A DNA stretch of 64,000 nt, taken from the NCBI GenBank assembly GCA_965230265.1, contig OZ245999.1:1240001-1304000 (forward strand), given 5' to 3'. The position numbers and the translations under genes are program-made. The notes below the pieces were generated by a model. It made no database searches. It was not told the DNA's origin and worked only from the letters and a program-made list of their open reading frames with translations. The DNA comes from JAJFKX01 sp965230265. GTDB taxonomy: Bacteria; Pseudomonadota; Gammaproteobacteria; Xanthomonadales; Wenzhouxiangellaceae. Positions 41,244 through 50,376 of this stretch are shown piece by piece (positions within the stretch are counted from its first letter, which is position 1; the number at the start of each line of letters is the position of its first letter).

Positions 41244-41729
41244 TCAACCTGGTTGTAATTGCCTCCAGGCTTCATAACTTGCAATCGCGACAGTATTGGA
41301 TAAATTCAGACTGCGGCTATCAGCCAGCATCGGTAGTCGAATCACTTGATCGGCCTGCGTCAGCACAGTATCACTCAAGCCCCTTGTTTCTGCCCCAAAC
41401 AACAGACAATCACCTGGATTAAAGCGTGTATCCCATAAGCTGGTATTGCCTTTGGTAGAAAACGCCAGCAGGCGACCACCAGAGACCTGTTGGCGAAATT
41501 GTTTCAAGTTGTTATGCGCCTGCCACTGGCTGCGTTCGCGGTAATCCAGTCCGGCACGACGCAATTGTTTGTCATCCAGGCTAAACCCAATGGGCTCGAT
41601 CAGATGTAAACGTGCACCGTTATTGGCGCAAAGACGCATGATATTGCCGGTATTGGGTGGAATTTCAGGTTCGACCAGTACGATGTGTAAATCCAATGGC
41701 GCTGGTGAAGAATCGGTTGTTTTTGGCAT
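41244..41729 (-). CDS. trmL: tRNA (cytidine(34)-2'-O)-methyltransferase TrmL
   Basis: A 161-residue SPOUT-fold enzyme that methylates the ribose of the wobble base C34/cmnm5U34 in tRNA-Leu isoacceptors using S-adenosylmethionine. The trefoil-knot motifs are CLLFGAETRGLSD and SRSLNLSNTVAIASYEAW. The N terminus LHIVLVEPEIPPNTGNIMRLC is typical. It lies tail to tail with gpsA, the common location. One likely substrate, tRNA-Leu(UAA), is encoded about 7 kb away in this same window. Confidence 0.93.
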   Translation of the reverse strand: MPKTTDSSPAPLDLHIVLVEPEIPPNTGNIMRLCANNGARLHLIEPIGFSLDDKQLRRAGLDYRERSQWQAHNNLKQFRQQVSGGRLLAFSTKGNTSLWDTRFNPGDCLLFGAETRGLSDTVLTQADQVIRLPMLADSRSLNLSNTVAIASYEAWRQLQPG

Positions 41730-41859
41730 AGTTGTTATGGCATGGGAAATATTGCAATATCAATTTTAGGCGATTTTTGCTTACCAATAAACCTGCAATA
41801 ACAAGTATTTGCAGCCAACTATTTGACACGACATCATGTGCGGAGTAGGGTATGACCCG

Positions 41860-41875
41860 ACACAATATATTGTGT
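41860..41875. promoter_or_regulatory. NrdR box 1 upstream of nrdJa
   Basis: ACACAATATATTGTGT is a perfect 16-bp palindrome that agrees with the NrdR consensus (acaCwAtATaTwGtgt). Its centre lies 32 bp from that of box 2, three helical turns, the normal spacing for cooperative NrdR binding. Confidence 0.85.
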
Positions 41876-41891
41876 TTTTTCAAATCAAGCA

Positions 41892-41907
41892 ACACAAAAG
41901 CTTGTGT
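41892..41907. promoter_or_regulatory. NrdR box 2 upstream of nrdJa
   Basis: ACACAAAAGCTTGTGT matches the outer halves of the NrdR consensus and overlaps the -35 region in front of the -10 box TATAAT at 41914-41919. NrdR binding here would block the promoter when dATP is high. Confidence 0.8.
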
Positions 41908-41913
41908 AGGTTA

Positions 41914-41919
41914 TATAAT
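41914..41919 (+). promoter_or_regulatory. -10 box of the nrdJa promoter
   Basis: A consensus TATAAT lies 7 bp after NrdR box 2 and 55 bp before the nrdJa ATG. The -35 region is covered by the box and is not a clear sigma-70 match. Confidence 0.5.
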
Positions 41920-41974
41920 GAACGATTACTATTACACCGGTTAGATTTAGAGCATTTGCGGGGATAAACGATAA

Positions 41975-44122
41975 ATGAGCACTGCGCGTCAAGAATCCAT
42001 TACGATGAATACTAAGGACATACCTTTGCAGGATGCATCGCTGGATATCTGGGATAAGAAATACCGCCTAAAAAGCAAAAATGGCGATATTCTGGATGCC
42101 GATGTAGATACCACCTGGCAACGAGTAGCGACTGCGCTGGCCGAGGTGGAGACGACTCCCGAATTGCGCAAACATTGGCGCGAAAAGTTTTTATGGGCGT
42201 TACGCCGTGGTGCGATTCCAGCGGGTCGAATCACTTCCAATGCTGGTGCCCAGGCACACAAACCAGCCACTTCTACCATTAACTGTACTGTTTCGGGCAC
42301 TGTTGAAGATTCCATGAATGGCATTCTGGATAAAGTGCATGAAGCCGGTCTGACCTTAAAAGCCGGCTGTGGTATTGGCTATGAATTTTCCACTTTGCGT
42401 CCACGTGGTGCTTATGTATCGGGCGCAGGTGCTTATACTTCTGGCCCACTGTCGTTTATGGATATTTACGACAAGATGTGTTTTACCGTGTCGTCCGCGG
42501 GCGGCCGTCGTGGTGCACAGATGGCAACTTTTGAAATCGGTCATCCTGATGCCATGGAATTCATTCGTGCCAAACGCGAGGATGGCCGTTTGCGGCAGTT
42601 TAATTGTTCATTGCTGATTACTGACGAGTTTATGCAGGCAGTCACCAATGATGAAGAGTGGCCGATGACCTTCCCGGTGACTGAGCAAGAGATTGATGAG
42701 GTAGACCTGGATGATCCCGAGCAGGTGATCTGGCGAGAGTGGCCGATTACCGAAGGCTATGTCAGTCGCGATGATGGTCTGGTGGCCTGCAAGGTCTATC
42801 GGAAAATGCCTGCACGGCGGATGTGGGACATGATTATGTCTTCCACCTATGATTTTGCTGAACCTGGTTTTATTCTGGTTGACCGCATTAACGAAATGAA
42901 CAACAACTGGTGGTGTGAGAATATTCGGGCCACTAACCCCTGCGGTGAGCAGCCATTGCCACCGTATGGTGCTTGTTTACTGGGCTCAATCAATTTGACC
43001 CGGTTTGTTGAAAAGCCCTTTACCAGCCAGGCCAGTTTTGACTGGGATGAGTACCGCAAGGTGGTCAAGGTATTTACCCGGATGCTGGATAATGTGGTGG
43101 AAGTGAACGGTTTACCGCTGGATGAGCAACGCCGTGAAATTGAATACAAACGTCGTCACGGCATGGGCTTTTTGGGGCTGGGATCTACGCTGACCTTAAT
43201 GGGGCTCAAATACGGCGAAGCTGAGTCGCTGGCGTTCACTGAAAGCATCGCTCGTGAGATGGCTGTTGCCGGTTGGGAAACCGGACTTGAGCTGAGTCAG
43301 GAAAAAGGCCCGGCCCCAGTGATGAATGACGATTTTGAAGTCACTGCTGAAATGCTGCGCAAACGCCCGGAAATGGTTACCGATGGCTGGAAAGTTGGCC
43401 AGAGCATCAAAGGCCGTGAATTGCACGCGCGCTATAGTCGCTACATGCAGCGTGTGGCCGAGGTAAACCCGGAACTGGTGGAACAATTGGCCGAGCAGGG
43501 AGCACGCTTTACTCATCATACGTCAATTGCACCGACGGGCACTATTTCACTGTCATTGGCGAATAATGCCAGTAACGGTATCGAACCCAGCTTTGCCCAC
43601 CATTACTCGCGGAATGTTATTCGTGAAGGCCGCAAAACCAAAGAAAAAGTGGAAGTGTATTCGTTTGAATTATTGGCTTATCGTGAATTGATCAACGCTG
43701 ATGCCATGCCGTTTAGTGATGACCCCGAACAGCAGTTGCCTGATTACTTTATTGCTGCAGATGACATCACACCGAAAGCCCATGTGGATATTCAGGCGGC
43801 TGCGCAGATCTGGATCGATTCATCGATTTCCAAAACAGCCAATGTGCCGACCGATTATCCATTTACCGATTTCAAGGATATTTATCGGTATGCACACGAG
43901 CAAGGACTGAAAGGCTGTACGACATTTCGTTTCAACCCGGAAGCCTTCCAGGGAGTGTTGGTCAAAGAGCAGGACCTGGAAAACACCCTGTATGCATTTA
44001 CGCTGGAAGATGGCAGTGTGGTGGAAGTCAAAGGCAGCGAGCAGATTGAATACGATGGTGAAATGCACACTGCAGCCAATCTGTACGATGCACTTAAAGA
44101 AGGTTATTACGGCAAGTTCTAA
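41975..44122 (+). CDS. nrdJ: Adenosylcobalamin-dependent ribonucleotide reductase, large part NrdJa
   Basis: A class II ribonucleotide reductase subunit of 715 residues. It makes deoxyribonucleotides from ribonucleoside diphosphates with a B12 radical. Active-site parts are STINCTVSG, AGCGIGYEFSTLRPRG, the radical-site NPCGEQPLPPYGACLLGSIN, and SIAPTGTISL. The C-terminal redox tail is not in this protein but in the next gene, the split nrdJa/nrdJb layout known from Pseudomonas aeruginosa. Two NrdR boxes precede it. No cobalamin riboswitch was seen. GGGGA lies about 10 bp before the ATG. Confidence 0.93.
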   Translation: MSTARQESITMNTKDIPLQDASLDIWDKKYRLKSKNGDILDADVDTTWQRVATALAEVETTPELRKHWREKFLWALRRGAIPAGRITSNAGAQAHKPATSTINCTVSGTVEDSMNGILDKVHEAGLTLKAGCGIGYEFSTLRPRGAYVSGAGAYTSGPLSFMDIYDKMCFTVSSAGGRRGAQMATFEIGHPDAMEFIRAKREDGRLRQFNCSLLITDEFMQAVTNDEEWPMTFPVTEQEIDEVDLDDPEQVIWREWPITEGYVSRDDGLVACKVYRKMPARRMWDMIMSSTYDFAEPGFILVDRINEMNNNWWCENIRATNPCGEQPLPPYGACLLGSINLTRFVEKPFTSQASFDWDEYRKVVKVFTRMLDNVVEVNGLPLDEQRREIEYKRRHGMGFLGLGSTLTLMGLKYGEAESLAFTESIAREMAVAGWETGLELSQEKGPAPVMNDDFEVTAEMLRKRPEMVTDGWKVGQSIKGRELHARYSRYMQRVAEVNPELVEQLAEQGARFTHHTSIAPTGTISLSLANNASNGIEPSFAHHYSRNVIREGRKTKEKVEVYSFELLAYRELINADAMPFSDDPEQQLPDYFIAADDITPKAHVDIQAAAQIWIDSSISKTANVPTDYPFTDFKDIYRYAHEQGLKGCTTFRFNPEAFQGVLVKEQDLENTLYAFTLEDGSVVEVKGSEQIEYDGEMHTAANLYDALKEGYYGKF

Positions 44123-44212
44123 CACCTATATAAATCATGGCTGGTGTCTGGCATAGTTCATGTTCAATGGCTTGATGGCACCACGTACCTGGCAGATATA
44201 ATTTAAGACATT

Positions 44213-44974
44213 ATGAGCACAAAAATCGATCAGAAAATTGTTGGTTATGCAGTACGCAACAGCGAACAGGATGACCAGAGCAATCAAGTCGAAGATACCA
44301 ACGCAGAGGACCGTCCTGCCAAGGCAGAAGTCATCCGCATGCATGAAAAGCTGATGCGGCCAGAAGGGTTTGAATGTCTGGAAGGGTCAACTTACAAAAT
44401 CAAGACACCTTTGGATGATCATGCCTTGTATATCACCATGAACGATATTGTTTTGAATGCAGGCACTGAGCACGAGCAGCGCCGGCCATTCGAAATTTTC
44501 ATCAATTCCAAAAATATGGATCACTTTCAGTGGATTGTGGCCTTGACCCGGGTGATGTCGGCGGTATTTCGTAAGGGCGGTGACGTGACCTTTTTGGCTG
44601 AAGAGCTACAAGCGGTGTTTGACCCGAAAGGTGGTTACTTTAAAGCCGGCGGCAAATTTATGCCTTCACTGGTGGCTGAGATCGGTGCCGTGATCGAGCA
44701 CCACCTGGTACGTATCGGCATGTTGGAGCCACCTGAACTGAGTGAACAGCAGCAATTGATATTGGATGCCAAGCGTGCCGAAGCCGAAGCCCAGGTTTCA
44801 GGTACTGCAGAAGCAGAAAAAAAAACGCTGAATAACCCTGCCGATACCGACACATCGGCTGATAACTCCTATCCTGCTTCGGCAACCTTATGCAATAAAT
44901 GCCATACCAAGGCAGTTATCATTATGGACAATTGCGCCACCTGCCTGGCCTGCGGTTATTCTAAGTGCGGTTAA
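44213..44974 (+). CDS. NrdJb, small part of the split class II ribonucleotide reductase
   Basis: A 253-residue partner of NrdJa. The N-terminal part has the TSCPD-type domain (HALYITMNDIVLNAGTEHEQ, RPFEIFINSKNMDHFQWIVAL, FRKGGDVTFLAEELQAVFDP). The C terminus has CNKCHTKAVIIMDNCATCLACGYSKCG-like cysteine pairs spread over about 30 residues, the redox-active tail that reduces the active-site disulfide. It follows nrdJa at 90 bp, as in P. aeruginosa nrdJab. An Ala/Glu-rich linker (~185-215) joins the two parts. Confidence 0.9.
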   Translation: MSTKIDQKIVGYAVRNSEQDDQSNQVEDTNAEDRPAKAEVIRMHEKLMRPEGFECLEGSTYKIKTPLDDHALYITMNDIVLNAGTEHEQRRPFEIFINSKNMDHFQWIVALTRVMSAVFRKGGDVTFLAEELQAVFDPKGGYFKAGGKFMPSLVAEIGAVIEHHLVRIGMLEPPELSEQQQLILDAKRAEAEAQVSGTAEAEKKTLNNPADTDTSADNSYPASATLCNKCHTKAVIIMDNCATCLACGYSKCG

Positions 44975-45025
44975 TCAGCAGCAGTACTCAGCTGCCAGAC
45001 CAGAGACTCCAGCCATTAAAAGGTA

Positions 45026-46045
45026 ATGTGGCCAAATAAACACACACAGGGTTGGTTTACTGGATTGCTGATAACCACAGGCCTGATCGTATTGTTATCG
45101 CAAGCTGTTATTGCCCGTGAAACAACATTACCGCCGAGTATCGCGCTGCGTACTGAAGTCTCTTATGTGAATATTGTCTTGTTGGAGTCTGCCGAGCGTG
45201 TTGACCAACAGCAAACCAACCTGCATTTCAGTTTAATCAAAAACCTGCACAATACGGCAGCAGAAAAAATCGATATTCGAGTCACAAACCTGTTGGCGGC
45301 TGATCTGGAAGTTGGCGCTGAATATATTATTGCCTATGAAACAGTAAGAAAAGTCCGTGACAACGAAGCCAAACATTACATACGTATAGCGAATGGGCCT
45401 GAATTGATGCGAGTGCAGGGGGCTTACCCTGCTATTTTCCGGCGTAATGAAAGTTTGGTTGACCGTTTGCTTAGCGACCCTCAAGAGGCGGTATCAGACC
45501 CCGATGCATTGATTCAGACAATTTTTTCAGGCATGGCTGACAATGACCCTGTTATTAAAGCATTTTTTGTACGAGAAATAGTCAATTGGAATGCACTGTA
45601 CCCTTATTTAAAACCAGAGCATTATTCAGCATTGCTTGCTGCTCTGGTTTCCCCCAATGCCAATGCAGGTACCAAGATAGCCATACTGGAGCTGCGCAAA
45701 CCACTTAACCAGGGAATTGGAATTGATCAAATAGGGCAACATGCTCGTGGTTTACTGTCTTATATGTCGGTGAATATGGACCCTATTGGTGAGGGGCCTG
45801 CATTAATTTTGAATGCCTTGCTGTTTTTGGAGGCTTACCAGTTAACCGCAGAATGGGATATGCTCAGTCGCTGGACACAAACGAATATCCCCACCATTGC
45901 AGAGCGTGCGGTATTGATGCTTAAGCGTATTGATGAAAATCGTGCACAAACATTGATACAGCAACGGTTAAAAGATTCGCTATTGAATGTTACCACTCGT
46001 AGGATGCTTGAACGCCAGGCCAAACCCAGACAAGTATTGCATTAA
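45026..46045 (+). CDS. Secreted protein, first copy of a duplicated small component
   Basis: A 339-residue protein with a signal peptide (about residues 1-31, ending AVIA). I do not recognise the family. It shares a layout with the product at 49278-50315: PPSIALRTEVSYVNIVLLES against PPSIKLRTNVSNIVIAELDA, then a YIIAYETV/YIIAYVGW segment, AYPAIFRRNESLVDRLL against AAPAIFQPNEDVIKLL, and a helical second half that looks like HEAT-type repeats. The first half may be an OB/NTR-like beta domain. It is the first gene of a two-gene module with the 989-residue protein downstream. Confidence 0.8.
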   Translation: MWPNKHTQGWFTGLLITTGLIVLLSQAVIARETTLPPSIALRTEVSYVNIVLLESAERVDQQQTNLHFSLIKNLHNTAAEKIDIRVTNLLAADLEVGAEYIIAYETVRKVRDNEAKHYIRIANGPELMRVQGAYPAIFRRNESLVDRLLSDPQEAVSDPDALIQTIFSGMADNDPVIKAFFVREIVNWNALYPYLKPEHYSALLAALVSPNANAGTKIAILELRKPLNQGIGIDQIGQHARGLLSYMSVNMDPIGEGPALILNALLFLEAYQLTAEWDMLSRWTQTNIPTIAERAVLMLKRIDENRAQTLIQQRLKDSLLNVTTRRMLERQAKPRQVLH

Positions 46046-46126
46046 CAGGTAAGACGATTACTACGATTTTAATTGAGATAGGCTATAATAAGAAGCTAAT
46101 TATTATTAAAAACGCAGAGTCAGATA

Positions 46127-49096
46127 ATGAGTCAATATCGTTGTACTTTCACACTGGTTTCGTTCTTACTGCTGGTTAGTTTGCAGAGTATCGCAGCTGA
46201 TCGTGGTGTCCCTATTACCACAACCTCCGTTCGCAATGACGTTTCCGCGCCCTTGGAAGAGTTAATTGCAGAGTATGAACAAGAGCAACAAAACGGTATT
46301 ACACCGATTGTTGCTCCGGGTTTTGTTATTCCTAATATTTTGGAAATTGATGATGGCCCGGCGGCCAATAAGTTTCGGGCACCAGCAGCAAACAGAGCAC
46401 CCGATATTGGCACCAATGGTGCGGCCACGCCTGCCGTCATTGTTAGCGCCGATGGGTACAGGACACAGGATAATCTGGATCAGGGGCTGGGTAATTTTAT
46501 CCCGCCAGATACCAATGGTGATGTTGGGTTGAGTTTTTACGTTCAATACGTGAATGTTGGCTGGATTGTTTTGAATAAAGCCGATGGCAGTCTGGCTGCT
46601 GGGCCTTTTGTGGGCAATGTTTTTTGGCAGGGTTTCGGCGGGCCATGTGAAACCAATAATGCAGGTGACCCTGTGGTATTGTTCGACAAACTGGCGCAAC
46701 GCTGGTTATTCAGTCAGTTTACTAGTTCAGCCAACCCTGATGGGCGTCAATGTTTTGCTATTTCGCAAACTGCCGATCCACTAGGTCCCTACAATCGATA
46801 TGAGTTTATCTTTCCAGGTCAGTTTAATGACTACCCGCATATTGGTATCTGGACAGACAGCACCGGATCACGCAGTGGTTACTACTTTGTAACGCACGAT
46901 TTTTCAGATGTTGGTGGTCCTAACCAGGCTTTTGAACAGGCATCTTTTGCGGTAGTAGAACGTGATGAGATGCTGGCTGGAAATCCGGCAGAGTTTGTGC
47001 GTTTTACTGACACCGCTTTTGCCGGTATCAGTGGTTTTGGCGCTTTGCCACCGCATCTGGAAAGTATCACTGTACCTGGGGCTGATGCCTGTGCGCCGTT
47101 TGTTCAGGCTCGTCCTGATTTGCAGGCTTACATCCTTTCTGATTTATGTGTGGATTGGAATAATACGGCAAACTCTACACTGAGCTCGCCACGGCTTGTC
47201 GATGCGGGTGAAACCTGGACACCAGGTCCAGGTAACGTTGTACAGCCTGGTGGCAACGCCGGTAATGCACTAGACACTCTGGCTTCAATTGGTCGCATTT
47301 TGTATCGAGCATCTTACCGTGCGAACGACCCGGCAACTGGTTTGCCCGATCACTATGTGGTGACCACACCGGTGAATGTAGGCGACGGACAGGCTGGCGT
47401 ACGCTGGGCACAGATTGACTTTCCCAACAGGGAAGAGGTTTTCCTGGGTGGTTTTGAAGAAGGTGAGTTTGAATATCCCAGTACCAGGGGCGCCATAGTC
47501 AATCAGAATGAATATGCACCAGATACGACTGTTGATCGCTGGATGTCGGCGATTTCAGTGGATCGTGATGGTAACTTGGGCCTGGCATATACCGCTTCGA
47601 GTGTGCCTGAAAATGTATTCCCAAGCGTACGCTTTACCAGCCGAAAATTTGATGACCCGTCCAATACTCTGCGTGATGAACAAACTTGTGTTGACGGCGG
47701 TGGTATTCAAACCGATGGTGCTGGACGCTGGGGGGATTACTCCAGCATGAGTGTTGATCCCGTTGATGAGTGTACTTTTTGGGCATCGGTTGAGTATCAA
47801 CTCACCACTGCCGGGCGTAACTGGAGTAACCGTGTTTGTTCGTTCCGTTTCGATGACTGTGGTGATCCGGCGGCGTTCTTTAGTGACCAGGTGAATTCAA
47901 CGGCCAATATTTGTAGTGCAACAGCCAATAATGTCAGCTTTGATTACAACCTGTTTGCTTTAAATGGCTTATCTGAAACAGTGACTCTATCAGCAGATAA
48001 CTTACCGCCTAGTGTTACTTCAGCATTCAGTACGGGGACTTCGGTCAATACTTTCCCTACCATGGGCCAACTCAGTCTTGGCGGTATTAATGGTTTAGCA
48101 TCAGCGGATTATAATTTCCAGATATCAGGTTCCTCTGCTTCGGTGTCTGCTTCAAGCGATTATATATTGTCTGTTGATGCTGCTGGAGTGGTTGGTTCTC
48201 CGGCGCTTATGAGTCCGGCCAACAATGCAACTGGCGAAGAGTTGGTACCACTGTTCCAATGGAACGCGCAGCCTGATGCTCGCAGCTACTTCCTGGAAGT
48301 AGCGACAGATGCTGGCTTTACTAATATCATCATTTCAGAAACCACAGAAAACACATCTTTCTCTCCAAACACCTCACTGGATGCCAGTACCACCTATTTT
48401 TGGAGAGTAACCGGTATTAACAACTGTGGTATAGGCACTGCTTCTGCCGCATTCAGCTTTACTACGGGTAGTTTCTTTAGTGGAACTGCTGCAGATTGCC
48501 CGGGCGGCACAACGCCCAATATTGTTTTCTTTGATGATATTGAGGGCGATGTCAGTGATTGGACTTTGCCTGCGGCACCTGTTGGAACCAATACCTGGCA
48601 GCAAAGTACCTTACGGGCCTTTGAGGGTACCTCATGGCGCTCAATTGATTCGGATGTTAGCTCTGACCAATACTTGGTATCACCAGCTATTACGTTGCCG
48701 TCTGCAGCAGAAGTACCAATTGCCATGGCTTACTGGAACTTCCAAAGTATGGAGGCCAATAATGGCACCAACCCTGATGCATGTTGGGATGGTGGCTTGC
48801 TAGAGGTGTCCACTGATGGTGGCGCGACGTTTACTCAAATACCGGGCACTGACCTATTGCGTGACCCTTACAATGGAAATATCACCAATAATGCAGCCAG
48901 TCCGATTTCTGGCCTTGATGCATGGTGTGCCAATGCAGGTGTTGCAGCCAGTGGCGATCAGACTGATATCCCAGTGGTTAGTTTGGATGCACTAGCCGGC
49001 CAAACCGTACAGTTCCGGTTCCGTATGGGTACTGATGGCAACACCGGTGATGAAGGCTGGTACATTGATAATGTAACGGTGCAAAGCTGCCAGTAA
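46127..49096 (+). CDS. Large secreted multidomain protein, copy 1
   Basis: A 989-residue exported protein with signal peptide 1-24 (ending SIAA). Domains in order: an N-terminal segment with SVRNDVSAPLEELIAEY; a large domain (~110-590) opening PPDTNGDVGLSFYVQYVNVG and containing GGPCETNNAGDPVVLFDKLA, GRWGDYSSMSVDP and paired Cys, of a kind seen in many secreted bacterial proteins; a fibronectin III-like domain (~690-790; PLFQWNAQPDARSYFLEVAT); and a C-terminal jelly-roll domain (~810-989) ending GDEGWYIDNVTVQSC, as in immune inhibitor A-like proteins. No protease motif is visible. A VFLGGFEEGEFE motif lies inside the large domain. Function unknown; probably type II secreted. Confidence 0.85.
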   Translation: MSQYRCTFTLVSFLLLVSLQSIAADRGVPITTTSVRNDVSAPLEELIAEYEQEQQNGITPIVAPGFVIPNILEIDDGPAANKFRAPAANRAPDIGTNGAATPAVIVSADGYRTQDNLDQGLGNFIPPDTNGDVGLSFYVQYVNVGWIVLNKADGSLAAGPFVGNVFWQGFGGPCETNNAGDPVVLFDKLAQRWLFSQFTSSANPDGRQCFAISQTADPLGPYNRYEFIFPGQFNDYPHIGIWTDSTGSRSGYYFVTHDFSDVGGPNQAFEQASFAVVERDEMLAGNPAEFVRFTDTAFAGISGFGALPPHLESITVPGADACAPFVQARPDLQAYILSDLCVDWNNTANSTLSSPRLVDAGETWTPGPGNVVQPGGNAGNALDTLASIGRILYRASYRANDPATGLPDHYVVTTPVNVGDGQAGVRWAQIDFPNREEVFLGGFEEGEFEYPSTRGAIVNQNEYAPDTTVDRWMSAISVDRDGNLGLAYTASSVPENVFPSVRFTSRKFDDPSNTLRDEQTCVDGGGIQTDGAGRWGDYSSMSVDPVDECTFWASVEYQLTTAGRNWSNRVCSFRFDDCGDPAAFFSDQVNSTANICSATANNVSFDYNLFALNGLSETVTLSADNLPPSVTSAFSTGTSVNTFPTMGQLSLGGINGLASADYNFQISGSSASVSASSDYILSVDAAGVVGSPALMSPANNATGEELVPLFQWNAQPDARSYFLEVATDAGFTNIIISETTENTSFSPNTSLDASTTYFWRVTGINNCGIGTASAAFSFTTGSFFSGTAADCPGGTTPNIVFFDDIEGDVSDWTLPAAPVGTNTWQQSTLRAFEGTSWRSIDSDVSSDQYLVSPAITLPSAAEVPIAMAYWNFQSMEANNGTNPDACWDGGLLEVSTDGGATFTQIPGTDLLRDPYNGNITNNAASPISGLDAWCANAGVAASGDQTDIPVVSLDALAGQTVQFRFRMGTDGNTGDEGWYIDNVTVQSCQ

Positions 49097-49105
49097 TCAT
49101 TGATT

Positions 49106-49173
49106 AACCTTCACTGACGAAGGTTATGCTTATAAAAACTTCACCCGTCTTTGGCGGGTGAAGTTTTTTTTAG
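49106..49173 (+). terminator. Hairpin and strong rho-independent terminator after copy 1
   Basis: AACCTTC/GAAGGTT (49106-49125) is followed by a perfect 11-bp stem AACTTCACCCG/CGGGTGAAGTT (49137-49165) with a 7-nt loop and a run of T. A tract of A on the left side allows bidirectional use. It ends the transcription unit of the first module. Confidence 0.85.
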
Positions 49174-49216
49174 AGTGTAAATAGCCTTAAGCAATGAATA
49201 TTGATTAAGGCTATCT

Positions 49217-49248
49217 ACGTCAATTGACGTGAAATTATGTGCTACAAT
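49217..49248 (+). promoter_or_regulatory. Palindrome and extended -10 promoter for module copy 2
   Basis: ACGTCAATTGACGT (49217-49230) is a perfect 14-bp palindrome just before TGCTACAAT, an extended -10 element (TGN plus TACAAT, 49243-49248). Transcription would start near 49255, after the GTG at 49239 and before the GAGGAAA ribosome site. No similar palindrome was seen before copy 1. Confidence 0.5.
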
Positions 49249-49277
49249 GGCCAACTCATAGAGGAAACCGTAAACCT

Positions 49278-50315
49278 TTGATTTTAAAGTTTCAATTTGC
49301 CAAATTGAGATGCGCTGCTGTATATCTTCGTTCATATGCTGTTGTTGTCTCGATTCTGCTGGCTATCTTCATTTTCACCACCTCGCTTTATGCTCGGCCA
49401 GAGCTTGGGCCGCCCAGTATCAAGTTACGCACCAATGTATCCAATATCGTTATAGCTGAGCTGGATGCCATAAGTGCTGATTCCAAATTAACTTTTAAGA
49501 TTCAGAGCAATCTGCACAACGAAGCTCAGGGGTCTGTTTTAGTTCGCAGCGATGCTCTGACCAGTGCTCAATTATCAGTTGGGCAAAGTTATATCATTGC
49601 TTATGTAGGCTGGGATGTGAAACGGTTTCCGCGGACTGTCAAACCCCGCAAAGACGGTGCGGTCATTATTAGTTTGAGTGGTGCGGCACCGGCAATATTT
49701 CAACCCAACGAAGATGTCATAAAATTATTGCAATGGAACATAGACGAATCCTTGCAAAGCCCAGAGGCAATGTTGGGAGTGATTTTGCGGGGTATGGCTG
49801 AAGCTGATCCACAGTTACAGAATTTCTTTACTACCGAGCTGGTCACTCGTCCAAAGCTGTACGCCAAATTGACTCCAGATCAAAAACAAAAGGTTGTCAG
49901 CTATCTGGGAGACAGTAGTTATACACCTGCAGGCCGCAGTTTGATGCTGGGCAACCCTGCCTTTAGTGAGTTTTTATTGACCGATGACGGCAAGTTAAAA
50001 ATTGCTCGCCAAATCCTGACCTATCAACCGGTACAGATTGACTTTGGATCACAGTATGGTGGCCTGGTTCGAGCAGCTATGAAAGTGATGGAAAGCTCAG
50101 ACAATGCCAGCGATGTGCATGTGGCACAACGCTGGCTGAGTAGTAATCAGGCTATTCTGGTCGAATCAGCAGCTGCCGTTATATATGCAGTTAACCCGGA
50201 AGCAGTGATTAACTCACTGGAGCAGGTTACGCAATATTCACTGCTAGAAAAAAACAGCAGGAATACTTTATTAAGGTTGCTGGTGCGTTATCGTCGCTCA
50301 CTGGCAGGTAAATAA
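49278..50315 (+). CDS. Secreted protein, second copy of the duplicated small component
   Basis: A protein of about 345 residues, related to the one at 45026-46045. A long positively charged start and a hydrophobic core (VVVSILLAIFIFTTSLYA) form the signal peptide. Shared features are PPSIKLRTNVSNIVIAELDA, SYIIAYVGW, AAPAIFQPNEDVIKLLQW and MLGVILRGMAEADPQLQNFF (cf. ALIQTIFSGMADNDPVIKAFF in copy 1). The start is TTG 49278, with GAGGAAA 10 bp upstream; the earlier GTG 49239 lies ahead of the predicted transcription start. The second half is helical. Function unknown. Confidence 0.78.
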   Translation: MILKFQFAKLRCAAVYLRSYAVVVSILLAIFIFTTSLYARPELGPPSIKLRTNVSNIVIAELDAISADSKLTFKIQSNLHNEAQGSVLVRSDALTSAQLSVGQSYIIAYVGWDVKRFPRTVKPRKDGAVIISLSGAAPAIFQPNEDVIKLLQWNIDESLQSPEAMLGVILRGMAEADPQLQNFFTTELVTRPKLYAKLTPDQKQKVVSYLGDSSYTPAGRSLMLGNPAFSEFLLTDDGKLKIARQILTYQPVQIDFGSQYGGLVRAAMKVMESSDNASDVHVAQRWLSSNQAILVESAAAVIYAVNPEAVINSLEQVTQYSLLEKNSRNTLLRLLVRYRRSLAGK

Positions 50316-50376
50316 TAAACATCATGGGACAAGAGTTTAGAAGTATTCATATTCAAAATTTGATGAGGTAAATATT

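Noticed and set aside
41730..41974. Possible cobalamin riboswitch before nrdJa
   Set aside because: No B12-box-like conserved core was seen; the region is explained by two NrdR boxes and a -10 box.
49224..49248. TTGACG/TACAAT as a -35/-10 pair
   Set aside because: The spacer is only 13 bp; an extended -10 promoter fits better.
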